17,798 nucleotides of DNA, from the NCBI GenBank assembly GCA_030146285.1, contig JASLBZ010000095.1:1-17798 (forward strand), given 5' to 3'. Both the position numbers and the translations under genes were made by a program. Of the stretch, positions 6,772 through 13,401 are shown in pieces. The DNA is from Neisseriaceae bacterium. Its GTDB lineage: Bacteria; Pseudomonadota; Gammaproteobacteria; Burkholderiales; Neisseriaceae. Below the pieces are notes generated by a model, which was given only the letters and a program-made list of their open reading frames with translations, was not told the DNA's origin and searched no databases. Every line of letters starts with the position of its first letter. Position 1 is the first letter of the stretch.

Positions 6772-7845
6772 ATGGCAAAACAGAAAAAACAAGGACAGCA
6801 ATACGGACGCAAGCAACTCGAACAAGAGTTTGATAAAATGCGCCGTAAAAACCGGCGTCGGTTAATGCTGGCTTTGATTTTGGTGGTGATTGCCTCTGTG
6901 GTGTTGATTCAGGTGATGAATCAAAGTCACGACAATGACATCAATGCCACGGTGACTTTGGAGAACAATGATTTACTGCTCCAAGAGCAACAAAGCGCCA
7001 GTGATGTGGATTTGACCTTGTTGCCAGATGACAGCGAGTCCACAGAAGAAAGTGCCATAGCTTCAAGTGCACTGATGAGTGCCAGCGACATATTGTATGG
7101 ACCTAACAACACTCATCCTGAAATACCAACAGCTGCAGTGGCCAAAAAAACAGAAGTGGCATCAGAAAAACCCAAAGCAGCAGAACAAGCAAATCAGGTG
7201 ATCCATCCGGTTCCAGTGATTATCATCAATCAAAAACAGGTGAATCAGCCAAGCAAAGAAGCCAAGCAAACGCAAACCAAGGCTGAGCCCAAAAAACAAG
7301 CTGTTAAAGAGGCAGCAGCAGTGCCTCAGCAAAAAGAGGGCCTGGCCAAACAGCCAGCCCCATCCACAACAGACACCAGCAACACGAAAACAAGCAAAGT
7401 TGATAGCAAGACCAACACCCAAAATAACAATAAAAATACCACGACGAATACCACCACAAGTCCTGCTGTCAACAAAACGACCACAACCAACAAACCCTCT
7501 GCACTCGATATTTTGAATGGCAAAGCGGTCAACACAACAACATCCAAACCAACACCTTCAGCTGCTCAAGACATCTTGAATGGCAAAACCACGTCTTCCA
7601 AAGCATCACCTGCACCACAAAAAGTGATTATTCAAGTGGCGGCTTTAAGCAATGCAGCACAAGCCAATGCCATGAAGCAGCAATTGAGCCAGTTAGGCGT
7701 GAATGCGTATTTGGTCAAGAGTCAAACAGCACAAGGCGAGATTACCCGTGTGCGAGTAGGGCCATTTAATAGCCGTGTTGATGCAGAGCGAACATTGGCT
7801 AAAGTTAACCAACAAGGCCATCAAGGCATTATTGTGAGTCAATAA
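6772..7845 (+). CDS. SPOR-domain membrane protein (DedD/FtsN-like; tetrapac-type position)
   Basis: 357 aa. A basic cytoplasmic N-terminus (1-30, with RRKNRRR) is followed by one transmembrane helix (about 31-48), a long low-complexity periplasmic region rich in Ala, Lys, Thr, Asn and Gln (about 49-280), and a C-terminal SPOR domain (about 283-357; IIQVAALSNAAQA, TRVRVGPFNS). SPOR domains bind denuded glycan strands at division septa, so a role in division or cell separation is inferred. Its place between folC and cvpA equals that of dedD in E. coli and, from memory, of the gonococcal tetrapac (Tpc) protein needed for cell separation. The start at 6772 has AAAGG 8 nt upstream; the ATG at 6754 has none. 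The linker carries a recurring DIL-x-G motif at 105-110, 245-251 and 266-272. Confidence 0.88.
   Translation: MAKQKKQGQQYGRKQLEQEFDKMRRKNRRRLMLALILVVIASVVLIQVMNQSHDNDINATVTLENNDLLLQEQQSASDVDLTLLPDDSESTEESAIASSALMSASDILYGPNNTHPEIPTAAVAKKTEVASEKPKAAEQANQVIHPVPVIIINQKQVNQPSKEAKQTQTKAEPKKQAVKEAAAVPQQKEGLAKQPAPSTTDTSNTKTSKVDSKTNTQNNNKNTTTNTTTSPAVNKTTTTNKPSALDILNGKAVNTTTSKPTPSAAQDILNGKTTSSKASPAPQKVIIQVAALSNAAQANAMKQQLSQLGVNAYLVKSQTAQGEITRVRVGPFNSRVDAERTLAKVNQQGHQGIIVSQ
7507..7587 (+). repeat. Twofold DILNGK-coding direct repeat in the SPOR protein linker
   Basis: An 18-nt unit encoding DILNGK occurs at 7507-7524 and 7570-7587 with two synonymous differences (GAT ATT against GAC ATC). The spacers share Thr, Ser, Lys and Pro. 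A third, looser copy, SDILYG, is at codons 105-110 (7084-7101). Conserved peptide with silent changes suggests selection on the motif. Confidence 0.7.
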
Positions 7846-7847
7846 CG

Positions 7848-8345
7848 ATGTCTGTTTTTGATATTGTGGTTTTGGTGATTATTGGTGCGATGATGGTGGT
7901 GTCAATGTCTCGAGGCTTAATTGCCGAAGTGACCTCTATGGTGACATGGGTTGTGGCGTTTTTGGCTGCCAAAGTGTTTGCACAACCTTTGTCTGATATT
8001 GTATTTACCACGATGCAGCCACGCTCTATGGCTGTGGCGTTAACCTTTGGTTTGATTTTTTTGGCACTTTATATTGTGCAAAAATTGGTGAGAAATGCAT
8101 TAACTGCTGCCATCAAAGCCATTGGCTTAGGTGGTGTTAATCGTGTTTTAGGTGCTTGTTTTGGTTTGATTAAAGGCGTTATGTTGGTCACCTTTGTGGT
8201 TTTGATTTGCGCTTTTACTGATTTGCCAAAGCAGCCTGAATGGCAAGCTTCCGTACTTGCTCCTGTATTTGAACAACTGGCTTTGTCTGTTGTTCCTTAC
8301 TTGCCACCTTTTATGGGTGAGCGAGTACAATATCCCATTAGTTAG
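7848..8345 (+). CDS. cvpA: CvpA family inner-membrane protein
   Basis: 165 aa, typical length. Four hydrophobic helices are visible at about 3-20, 27-45, 61-79 and 101-123. The family signature runs from a small-residue loop GLGGVNRVLG (93-102) into the last helix with G106 and G110, followed by an amphipathic C-terminal tail. CvpA is needed for colicin V production in E. coli and is tied to envelope stress tolerance; its molecular action is unknown. It starts 2 nt after the SPOR gene stop, with no clear Shine-Dalgarno of its own, so coupled translation is likely. purF follows after 25 nt, as in E. coli. A one-mismatch uptake-sequence lookalike lies inside the gene at 8229-8240. Confidence 0.93.
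   Translation: MSVFDIVVLVIIGAMMVVSMSRGLIAEVTSMVTWVVAFLAAKVFAQPLSDIVFTTMQPRSMAVALTFGLIFLALYIVQKLVRNALTAAIKAIGLGGVNRVLGACFGLIKGVMLVTFVVLICAFTDLPKQPEWQASVLAPVFEQLALSVVPYLPPFMGERVQYPIS
8229..8240 (+). other. Near-match DUS (AAGCAGCCTGAA) inside cvpA
   Basis: Differs from the exact AGGCAGCCTGAA copies elsewhere in the window at one base (second position). It keeps the GCAGCCTGAA core. It is read in frame as part of codons for KQPE, so chance is possible. Confidence 0.35.
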
Positions 8346-8370
8346 TCTTAATATTTAAGGAAATTCTTCC

Positions 8371-9900
8371 ATGTGTGGTGTATTAGGTATGGTTTGTTAC
8401 GAGCCCGTTAATCAGTCATTGTATGACGGCTTGCAAATGCTACAACATCGAGGTCAAGATGCTGCAGGTATTGTGACTGCAGAGAGCAATATGTTTCATA
8501 TGCACAAAGGCAGTGGCATGGTGCGTGATGTATTTCGCACACGCAATATGCGTGAATTAAGCGGTAATGCAGGTATTGCCCATGTTCGTTACCCAACAGC
8601 AGGAGATGCAAAAAGCAGTGCTGAAGCACAGCCGTTTTATGTGAACTCTCCCTTCGGTGTGGTGTTGGCACACAATGGCAATTTAACCAATACCAAAGAA
8701 TTGTTCCAAGATGTTTGTTACACCGACTTACGCCACATTAACACCCGCTCCGATTCGGAAGTGTTGTTAAATGTATTGGCACATGAGTTAGAACAACAAG
8801 TTGAAGAACGAGCCTTAAGTGTTGAGCATATCTTTGATGCCGTGGTGAACTTAAACCAACGTGTTCAAGGTGCTTATGGCGTGGTGTCTTTGATTGCGGG
8901 TTATGGTTTATTGGCATTTCGTGACCCCAATGGCATTCGTCCATTGATTATCGGTACGAAACAAGACGAGGCAACCGGAAAAATCGCTTACGCTATTGCA
9001 TCTGAGTCCGTTGCCTTTGCTTCTATGGGCTTTGATGTATTGCGTGATGTGGAGCCAGGCGAAGCCATTTTCATTAGCTTTGAAGGTGAGTTTCATGCTC
9101 GCTCTTGTGTTCAGAAATCACAATTAGCGCCTTGCTTATTTGAATATGTTTATTTTGCGCGACCTGATTCGGTAATGGATGGTATTTCTGTGTACCAATC
9201 TCGCTTGAATATGGGCATTACACTTGCTGAAAAAGTGAAAAAAGAATTGCCAGTTGATGAGATCGACGTTGTGATGCCAATCCCAGATACCAGCCGTCCT
9301 AGCGCGCTAGAGTTGGCCCGTCATTTGAACTTGCCATACCGTGAAGGTTTTATTAAAAACCGTTATATTGGTCGTACTTTCATTATGCCAGGCCAAGCCA
9401 TTCGCAAAAAATCAGTGCGCCAAAAGCTAAGCCCTGTTGATTGTGAATTTGCAGGTAAAAATGTTTTGTTGGTGGATGATTCTATTGTTCGTGGTACCAC
9501 CAGTTTGGAAATTGTGGAAATGGCCAAAAAAGCCGGTGCAAAAAAAGTGTATTTTGCTTCTGCTGCGCCAGAAGTGCGCTATCCAAATGTATATGGCATT
9601 GATATGCCAACCCGGGATGAGTTGATTGCAACCGATCGCAGCATTGCCCAAATTGCGGAACAAATCGGTGCTGATGGTGTGGTATTCCAAGCACTGGACG
9701 ATTTGGTGAATGTTTTAAAAGACATGAATCCAAAAATTGATGATTTTGACACATCTTGTTTTGATGGTCGCTACTTGGCAGGTCATGTGGACGAGGCTTA
9801 TTTAGAGCGCCTTGCCTGTGGTAGCCAGCTAAGTAACAAACACCATTCAAGTACTGTTGATCACAATTTGCGAGTTTCTGATCATGAGGATAATGAATAA
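8371..9900 (+). CDS. purF: Amidophosphoribosyltransferase (glutamine PRPP amidotransferase)
   Basis: 509 aa, close to E. coli PurF. It catalyses the first committed step of de novo purine synthesis, converting PRPP and glutamine to phosphoribosylamine, glutamate and pyrophosphate. The class II glutaminase domain (about 1-235) begins M-C2, where C2 is the nucleophile after Met removal; HRGQDAAG (26-33), HVRYPTAG (R73) and HNGN (101-104) are present. The C-terminal phosphoribosyltransferase domain has the PRPP motif VLLVDDSIVRGTT (365-377), with PDTSRPSA and the flexible-loop region RTFIMPGQ before it. There is no N-terminal propeptide and no Cys cluster of the iron-sulfur type seen in Bacillus, so it is the E. 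coli-like form. AAGGAAA lies upstream of the ATG. It is last in the folC-purF run; no PurR-type operator was recognised. Confidence 0.97.
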   Translation: MCGVLGMVCYEPVNQSLYDGLQMLQHRGQDAAGIVTAESNMFHMHKGSGMVRDVFRTRNMRELSGNAGIAHVRYPTAGDAKSSAEAQPFYVNSPFGVVLAHNGNLTNTKELFQDVCYTDLRHINTRSDSEVLLNVLAHELEQQVEERALSVEHIFDAVVNLNQRVQGAYGVVSLIAGYGLLAFRDPNGIRPLIIGTKQDEATGKIAYAIASESVAFASMGFDVLRDVEPGEAIFISFEGEFHARSCVQKSQLAPCLFEYVYFARPDSVMDGISVYQSRLNMGITLAEKVKKELPVDEIDVVMPIPDTSRPSALELARHLNLPYREGFIKNRYIGRTFIMPGQAIRKKSVRQKLSPVDCEFAGKNVLLVDDSIVRGTTSLEIVEMAKKAGAKKVYFASAAPEVRYPNVYGIDMPTRDELIATDRSIAQIAEQIGADGVVFQALDDLVNVLKDMNPKIDDFDTSCFDGRYLAGHVDEAYLERLACGSQLSNKHHSSTVDHNLRVSDHEDNE

Positions 9901-9920
9901 TATTCATGTTCACTTGATAA

Positions 9921-9949
9921 AAAAGGCCAGTCAGAGACTGGCTTTTTTT
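9921..9949 (+). terminator. Rho-independent terminator after purF
   Basis: GCCAGTC (9926-9932) / GACTGGC (9936-9942) with a 3-nt loop, extended by A/T pairs and followed by seven Ts (9943-9949). It begins about 20 nt after the purF stop and closes the six-gene run. Confidence 0.92.
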
Positions 9950-10057
9950 GTGTCAGCGTTTAGAATGATAATGCGTGATTTCATTATTGCAACATGATTC
10001 GTATAACAAAAATACTTTGCGAACCCACTGAACAAGGACAAGAGAAAAGGAATAACA

Positions 10058-11233
10058 ATGTCAGAAAAGTGGCAACCTGAAACACAGGCCATTCGTGGTG
10101 GTCGAGAAACCAGTGATTACAATGAACACAGCCAAGCTTTGTTTATGACCAGCAGCTTTACCTACGAAACTGCCCAAGATGCCGAGCAATTGTTTTTGGG
10201 TATTGAAGATGGTTTTACATACAGTCGCACAGCCAATCCAACCGTGAGGGCATTTGAGCAGCGCATGGCTTTGTTAGAAGGTGCTCAAAAAGGATTGGCA
10301 ACAGCCAGCGGTATGGCTGCCATTCAAGCTGTCATGCTCACTTTTTTAAAATCTGGGGATCATGTGGTTGCCAGTCGCAGCCTATTTGGCTCAACCATGG
10401 GGCTTATCACCGGCATTTTAACCCGCTACGGTATTTCAGTAAGCTTGGTTGACTTATCCGATGCCAAGGCATGGCAAGATGCCATTCAAGACAATACGCG
10501 CATGTTTTTCTTAGAAACACCGTCCAATCCTCTGGGCGAAATTGCCGATATTGTTGCTTTGGCAGCCATTGCGCATAAGCAAGATATTTTACTGGTTGTG
10601 GACAATTGTTTTTGTTCGCCTGCGGTGCAAAAGCCACTGGCTTTGGGTGCGGACATCAGCTTGTCTTCTGCGACCAAAGGTATTGATGGGCATGGCCGAG
10701 CTTTGGGGGGGATTATTTGTGCTTCAGAGGTTTTAATCAACGAAATTCATGCCCATGTTCGCACCAGTGGAGAAGTTTTGTCTCCTTTTAATGCGTGGAT
10801 GTTGCTTAGCGGTTTGGATACATTGTATGTGCGAGTGGAAAAGGAATGTGCCAATGCTTTGGCGTTAGCAAAGTGGCTAGAAGCCCATCCTAAGGTCGCT
10901 AAGGTTTATTATGGTGGTTTAGAAAGCCATCCTCAGCATGAATTGGCAAAATCACAACAAAGTGCATTTGGTGTGGTGGTGGCTTTTGAGGTTAAAGGCG
11001 ATAAAAAAGCTGCTTGGAAAGTGGTTGATAGTGTGGCGCTGTTTTCTCGAACCGGTAATTTAGGTGATGTAAAATCCACCATTACCCATCCTTACACCAC
11101 AACCCATTGCAAAATTTCCGAACAGGGCAAAAAAGAAGCGGGCATTGAACCAAATCTATTGCGTTTGTCGATTGGTTTGGAACACATAGATGATTTGAAA
11201 CAAGACTTGAATCAAGCTTTAAATCAGATTTAA
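10058..11233 (+). CDS. metZ: O-succinylhomoserine sulfhydrylase
   Basis: 391 aa, PLP enzyme of the Cys/Met metabolism (cystathionine gamma-synthase) family. MetZ makes homocysteine directly from O-succinylhomoserine and sulfide, bypassing cystathionine. Visible motifs: FTYSRTANPT (53-62, phosphate-binding Tyr and Arg of the partner subunit), ASGMAAI (83-89), ETPSNP (153-158), VVDNCF (180-185, D182 to the pyridine nitrogen), and SSATKGIDGHGR, with K207 as the Schiff-base Lys. The GHGRALGG stretch after the Lys is typical of MetZ rather than MetB or MetC, whose motif is KYINGH-like. The start has AAGGAA 8 nt upstream. The 157-nt gap before it contains only partial -10 and -35 candidates (for example TATAAC at 10002-10007) and no SAM riboswitch or MetJ box that I could recognise. 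It stands alone. Confidence 0.92.
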   Translation: MSEKWQPETQAIRGGRETSDYNEHSQALFMTSSFTYETAQDAEQLFLGIEDGFTYSRTANPTVRAFEQRMALLEGAQKGLATASGMAAIQAVMLTFLKSGDHVVASRSLFGSTMGLITGILTRYGISVSLVDLSDAKAWQDAIQDNTRMFFLETPSNPLGEIADIVALAAIAHKQDILLVVDNCFCSPAVQKPLALGADISLSSATKGIDGHGRALGGIICASEVLINEIHAHVRTSGEVLSPFNAWMLLSGLDTLYVRVEKECANALALAKWLEAHPKVAKVYYGGLESHPQHELAKSQQSAFGVVVAFEVKGDKKAAWKVVDSVALFSRTGNLGDVKSTITHPYTTTHCKISEQGKKEAGIEPNLLRLSIGLEHIDDLKQDLNQALNQI

Positions 11234-11245
11234 AGGCAGCCTGAA
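11234..11245 (+). repeat. DNA uptake sequence AGGCAGCCTGAA (Kingella-type dialect)
   Basis: Exact 12-mer matching the AG-kingDUS dialect described for Neisseriaceae. It begins on the base after the metZ TAA and directly precedes the terminator stem, but is not itself part of the inverted repeat. Confidence 0.82.
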
Positions 11246-11274
11246 AAAACCGTTATACCAATAACGGTTTTTTT
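11246..11274 (+). terminator. Bidirectional terminator between metZ and emrE
   Basis: AAAACCGTTAT (11246-11256) / ATAACGGTTTT (11261-11271), perfect 11-bp stem, loop ACCA. Ts follow on the plus strand (to 11274) and the A run at 11244-11249 gives a U tract on the minus strand, so it serves both convergent genes. Confidence 0.92.
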
Positions 11275-11291
11275 GTGGACTAAGGATTGGT

Positions 11292-11624
11292 TTAGTGTGC
11301 GCTGCTTTTGGACAGCACGTTCATGATCACAACGCCCGTAATAATAAAAGTGATACCAATAATGGCTGGTGCATCTAGTTTTTGACCATAATACAGCCAA
11401 GAGAAAATAGACACCAAAACAATGCCAACACCAGACCAAACAGCATAAGCAATGCCAACGGGAATTGAGCGCAGTGTCAGCGACAAACAATAAAATGCAA
11501 CTGCATAGCCTACAGCCACAATCATGGATGGTAATAAGCGAGTAAAGCCCTCACTGGACTTTAAAGCCGATGTGGCAATGACTTCTGCCACAATGGCAAT
11601 CAGTAAAAAAAACCAGTTTTTCAT
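11292..11624 (-). CDS. emrE: EmrE-type small multidrug resistance transporter
   Basis: 110 aa, exactly the length of E. coli EmrE. There are four helices (about 4-21, 33-51, 58-77, 86-104). Key EmrE residues appear at the same numbers: E14 (proton/drug coupling), Y40, Y60, W63 and G67, in the stretch GIAYAVWSGVGIVLVS. The SEGFTRL loop (24-30) and the C-terminal NVLSKSSAH are also EmrE-like. This pattern favours the polyaromatic-cation antiporter class over guanidinium exporters (Gdx/SugE). The start MKNWFFLL (11624) aligns with EmrE; the frame is open 16 codons further up, into the TSUP gene, which is unlike the family. It begins 7 nt after the TSUP stop with no strong Shine-Dalgarno, so coupled translation is likely. 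It acts in the inner membrane as an antiparallel dimer. Confidence 0.9.
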   Translation of the reverse strand: MKNWFFLLIAIVAEVIATSALKSSEGFTRLLPSMIVAVGYAVAFYCLSLTLRSIPVGIAYAVWSGVGIVLVSIFSWLYYGQKLDAPAIIGITFIITGVVIMNVLSKSSAH

Positions 11625-11631
11625 ATTTGGC

Positions 11632-12420
11632 TCAAGCAAGTAAATATTGTAAATCCCAAGCAAACTTGCCAATCAAAAGCACAAGTAAAATCAGGAACAA
11701 ATGGCGTAATAATTTGGCTCCGCCTTTGAGTGCCAAAAAGACACCAACAACACTGCCCAGTAAGTTGGCGATTGCCAGAGGAATCGCTACCCACCATAGG
11801 ATATAACCTGTTGGAACAAAGAAGCTTAAGGCCGCTAAGTTGGTGGTAAGGTTAATGACTTTTGCTGAGGCAGTTGCCGTTAAAAAATCAAAGCTAAAAA
11901 TTCGCACAAATAAAAAAGTTAAAAAGCTGCCAGTGCCGGGCCCAATCAAACCATCATAAAAGCCAATGGCAGCACCGCAAGCATAGCCATAGCGTCGCTC
12001 TTTGCGTGTTAATGCTGTTTTGCGAGTGGCTTGTCCTAGGTCTTTTTTCATGAAGGTGTAAATGGCCATTAACACCAAAACCACTAAAATGAATGGCTTA
12101 ATAAAAGCCACAGGCAAAAGGCTCACCAACATGGAACCAATAAAAGAGCTGATAAATGCCAAAATGGCAGCAGGTAATAACATGCGCCAAGGCACTTGAA
12201 TGCGTTTTACATATTGTGTTGCTGCTGTGGCTGTACCACAAAAAGAAGCAAATTTATTGCTGCCCATAACCGTTGCAACTGGCGTGTTGTTAGGTAGGGC
12301 ACTGAAAAGTCCGGGAATTTGTATCAAACCACCGCCACCAACAGCCGCATCCATGGTGCCTGCTAAAAAGCCAATAACCAACAAAATGGGTAGGTATTCG
12401 CTTGCCAGTTGTGCCCACAT
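11632..12420 (-). CDS. YfcA-like TSUP family permease
   Basis: 262 aa inner-membrane protein with about eight hydrophobic segments. Both halves carry the TSUP (TauE/SafE) repeat motif: GTMDAAVGGGGLIQIP (21-36) in the first and GFYDGLIGPGTGSF (153-166) in the second, with SNKFASFCGT (54-63) and SAKVINLTTN (185-194) as the paired helices. Order and spacing match E. coli YfcA (about 269 aa). Characterised TSUP members move sulfite, sulfonates, thiosulfate or other organic anions; the substrate of YfcA itself is not settled. The start lies 2 nt after the stop of the CNP1-like gene, with AGGA inside that gene's end as the ribosome-binding site, so the two are translationally coupled. A transporter for a sulfur compound would fit with divergent tusA, but that is only inference. 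Confidence 0.9.
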   Translation of the reverse strand: MWAQLASEYLPILLVIGFLAGTMDAAVGGGGLIQIPGLFSALPNNTPVATVMGSNKFASFCGTATAATQYVKRIQVPWRMLLPAAILAFISSFIGSMLVSLLPVAFIKPFILVVLVLMAIYTFMKKDLGQATRKTALTRKERRYGYACGAAIGFYDGLIGPGTGSFLTFLFVRIFSFDFLTATASAKVINLTTNLAALSFFVPTGYILWWVAIPLAIANLLGSVVGVFLALKGGAKLLRHLFLILLVLLIGKFAWDLQYLLA

Positions 12421-12422
12421 GC

Positions 12423-12950
12423 TTAGCGTCCTAAGTTATTGATTTTTTTTTGAAGTTCAGATTCTTGTAATGGGTAGCCATTGTCACATAAGGTACGGTA
12501 AATTTGGTAACGCACGGTGTCATGACTTGAGATGGCGCTGGCAACCTGTTTCCATTGAGGGTTTTGAATGGGAATCCAGCGTTGGGTGATAGTGTCGGCA
12601 AAAGCCAAGGTTTTGTTTTGTTGTGAGCCACAGTGCAAAACCTCTTGGCTAACGTTGTGAAAGCCCTTGGGTGAAATAATGTCTAAAGTATATTGGATAC
12701 TGCGATTGTTCAAGTCCCAGTAAATGCCTGGATTTTGCATTTTCACCGTATTGGGATAGGTGTTGTTAACGTAAACATCAATCCAAGTCGCATCGTCTTG
12801 TGGGTAAGGCATTAAAGGGAATTGAGAGTCAGGCGCATCTCTGGTAAATAGGCTATCGCTGGCATTGTAATTGTAGTTATAGTCGTCTTTGCGCGCCATC
12901 GCAGCAGTGCTTGCTGTTAAGCACAGTAAAATAAGGGCTTGTTTTAACAT
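12423..12950 (-). CDS. CNP1-like family secreted protein
   Basis: 175 aa. It has a Sec signal peptide (1-19, ending AMA before R20), an alternating Tyr/Asn patch (YNYNYN, 24-29), then a domain of about 125 residues with PYPQDDATWIDVYVNN (48-63), SIQYTLDIISPKGFHNVS (84-101), and two likely disulfide-forming Cys, C107 and C155. The C-terminal YRTLCDNGYPL (151-161) and the overall pattern resemble the betaproteobacterial CNP1-like family (cryptic neisserial protein), whose function is unknown. Exact family assignment is from memory of the pattern. It should be periplasmic or outer-membrane associated. AAGGAG stands 5 nt before the ATG. It is first gene of a unit with the TSUP permease and EmrE and has its own promoter, divergent from tusA. 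Confidence 0.75.
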   Translation of the reverse strand: MLKQALILLCLTASTAAMARKDDYNYNYNASDSLFTRDAPDSQFPLMPYPQDDATWIDVYVNNTYPNTVKMQNPGIYWDLNNRSIQYTLDIISPKGFHNVSQEVLHCGSQQNKTLAFADTITQRWIPIQNPQWKQVASAISSHDTVRYQIYRTLCDNGYPLQESELQKKINNLGR

Positions 12951-12982
12951 CCTGACTCCTTGGTAAATAGGGTTAAAAAAAC

Positions 12983-13011
12983 ATTGTAAACGAAACTTGT
13001 TTGTTTGGCAG
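12983..13011 (-). promoter_or_regulatory. Promoter for the CNP1-like / TSUP / emrE unit
   Basis: On the minus strand: -35 CTGCCA (plus-strand 13006-13011; 4/6), 17-bp spacer, -10 TACAAT (12983-12988; 5/6). It lies about 33 nt before the ATG at 12950. Confidence 0.5.
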
Positions 13012-13039
13012 GAGATTCGCTGCAGGCAAAAGGCTATTT

Positions 13040-13048
13040 TGTTATAAT
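13040..13048 (+). promoter_or_regulatory. Extended -10 promoter for tusA
   Basis: TGTTATAAT is a perfect extended -10 (TGn plus TATAAT at 13043-13048), 35 nt before the tusA ATG. The -35 region is weak (CTGCAG at 17 bp), as is usual for extended -10 promoters. The divergent promoter for the CNP1-like gene lies about 30 nt away. Confidence 0.62.
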
Positions 13049-13083
13049 CACACTCTTCGATTGATTGCTTTGCAAGGTGTGAT

Positions 13084-13335
13084 ATGACTGAAGCGGATTC
13101 AAAGACAGTTCATTTGGATGTGAAGGGTTTGAAATGCCCTTTGCCTATTTTGAAAGCCAAAAAAATGTTGGCAAATTTGGAACAAGATACCTTGTTGGTT
13201 GTGGATGCAACCGATGCAGGTGCGCCTGGCGATTTTGAAGCATTTTGCCGCCACACAGGACATGGTTTTGTTTCATTGCTTGAAACCCATGAAGCCAACC
13301 AAACTGTTTACACCATTACCATTAAACGCAAATAA
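13084..13335 (+). CDS. tusA: TusA-family sulfur carrier protein
   Basis: 83 aa, normal length. A single TusA/SirA domain with the CPxP signature K-C18-P-L-P, where C18 carries the persulfide, followed by helix ILKAKKMLANL and the strand TLLVVDATDAGAPGDFEAFC. TusA takes sulfur from the cysteine desulfurase IscS and relays it, in E. coli to TusBCD and then MnmA for 2-thiolation of wobble uridine in tRNA, and also to molybdenum cofactor synthesis. It acts in the cytoplasm. AAGGTG stands upstream of the ATG, behind a strong extended -10 promoter. The longer-than-usual C-terminus ends in KRK. pyrC follows after 66 nt with no terminator seen, so read-through is likely. Confidence 0.9.
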   Translation: MTEADSKTVHLDVKGLKCPLPILKAKKMLANLEQDTLLVVDATDAGAPGDFEAFCRHTGHGFVSLLETHEANQTVYTITIKRK

Positions 13336-13401
13336 AAGAATAAGAGGCACACAGGGTAATGGTGCCATTGCAATACTTTAATTATTGAAAGAGACTCAGC
13401 C

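Noticed and set aside
7162..7547. Minus-strand hydrophobic ORFs opposite the SPOR linker
   Set aside because: Their hydrophobicity is a by-product of reading the Asn/Thr/Lys-rich linker in reverse complement; no start signals.
9950..10057. SAM riboswitch or MetJ operator upstream of metZ
   Set aside because: No conserved riboswitch helices or repeated AGACGTCT-type boxes could be seen; only poor promoter candidates.
10070..10081. TGGCAACCTGAA near the metZ start as a DUS
   Set aside because: Two mismatches including one in the core, and it encodes the conserved MetZ N-terminus; likely chance.
13358..13371. AATGGTGCCATT near-palindrome between tusA and pyrC as a terminator
   Set aside because: The loop would be only two bases and no T run follows.
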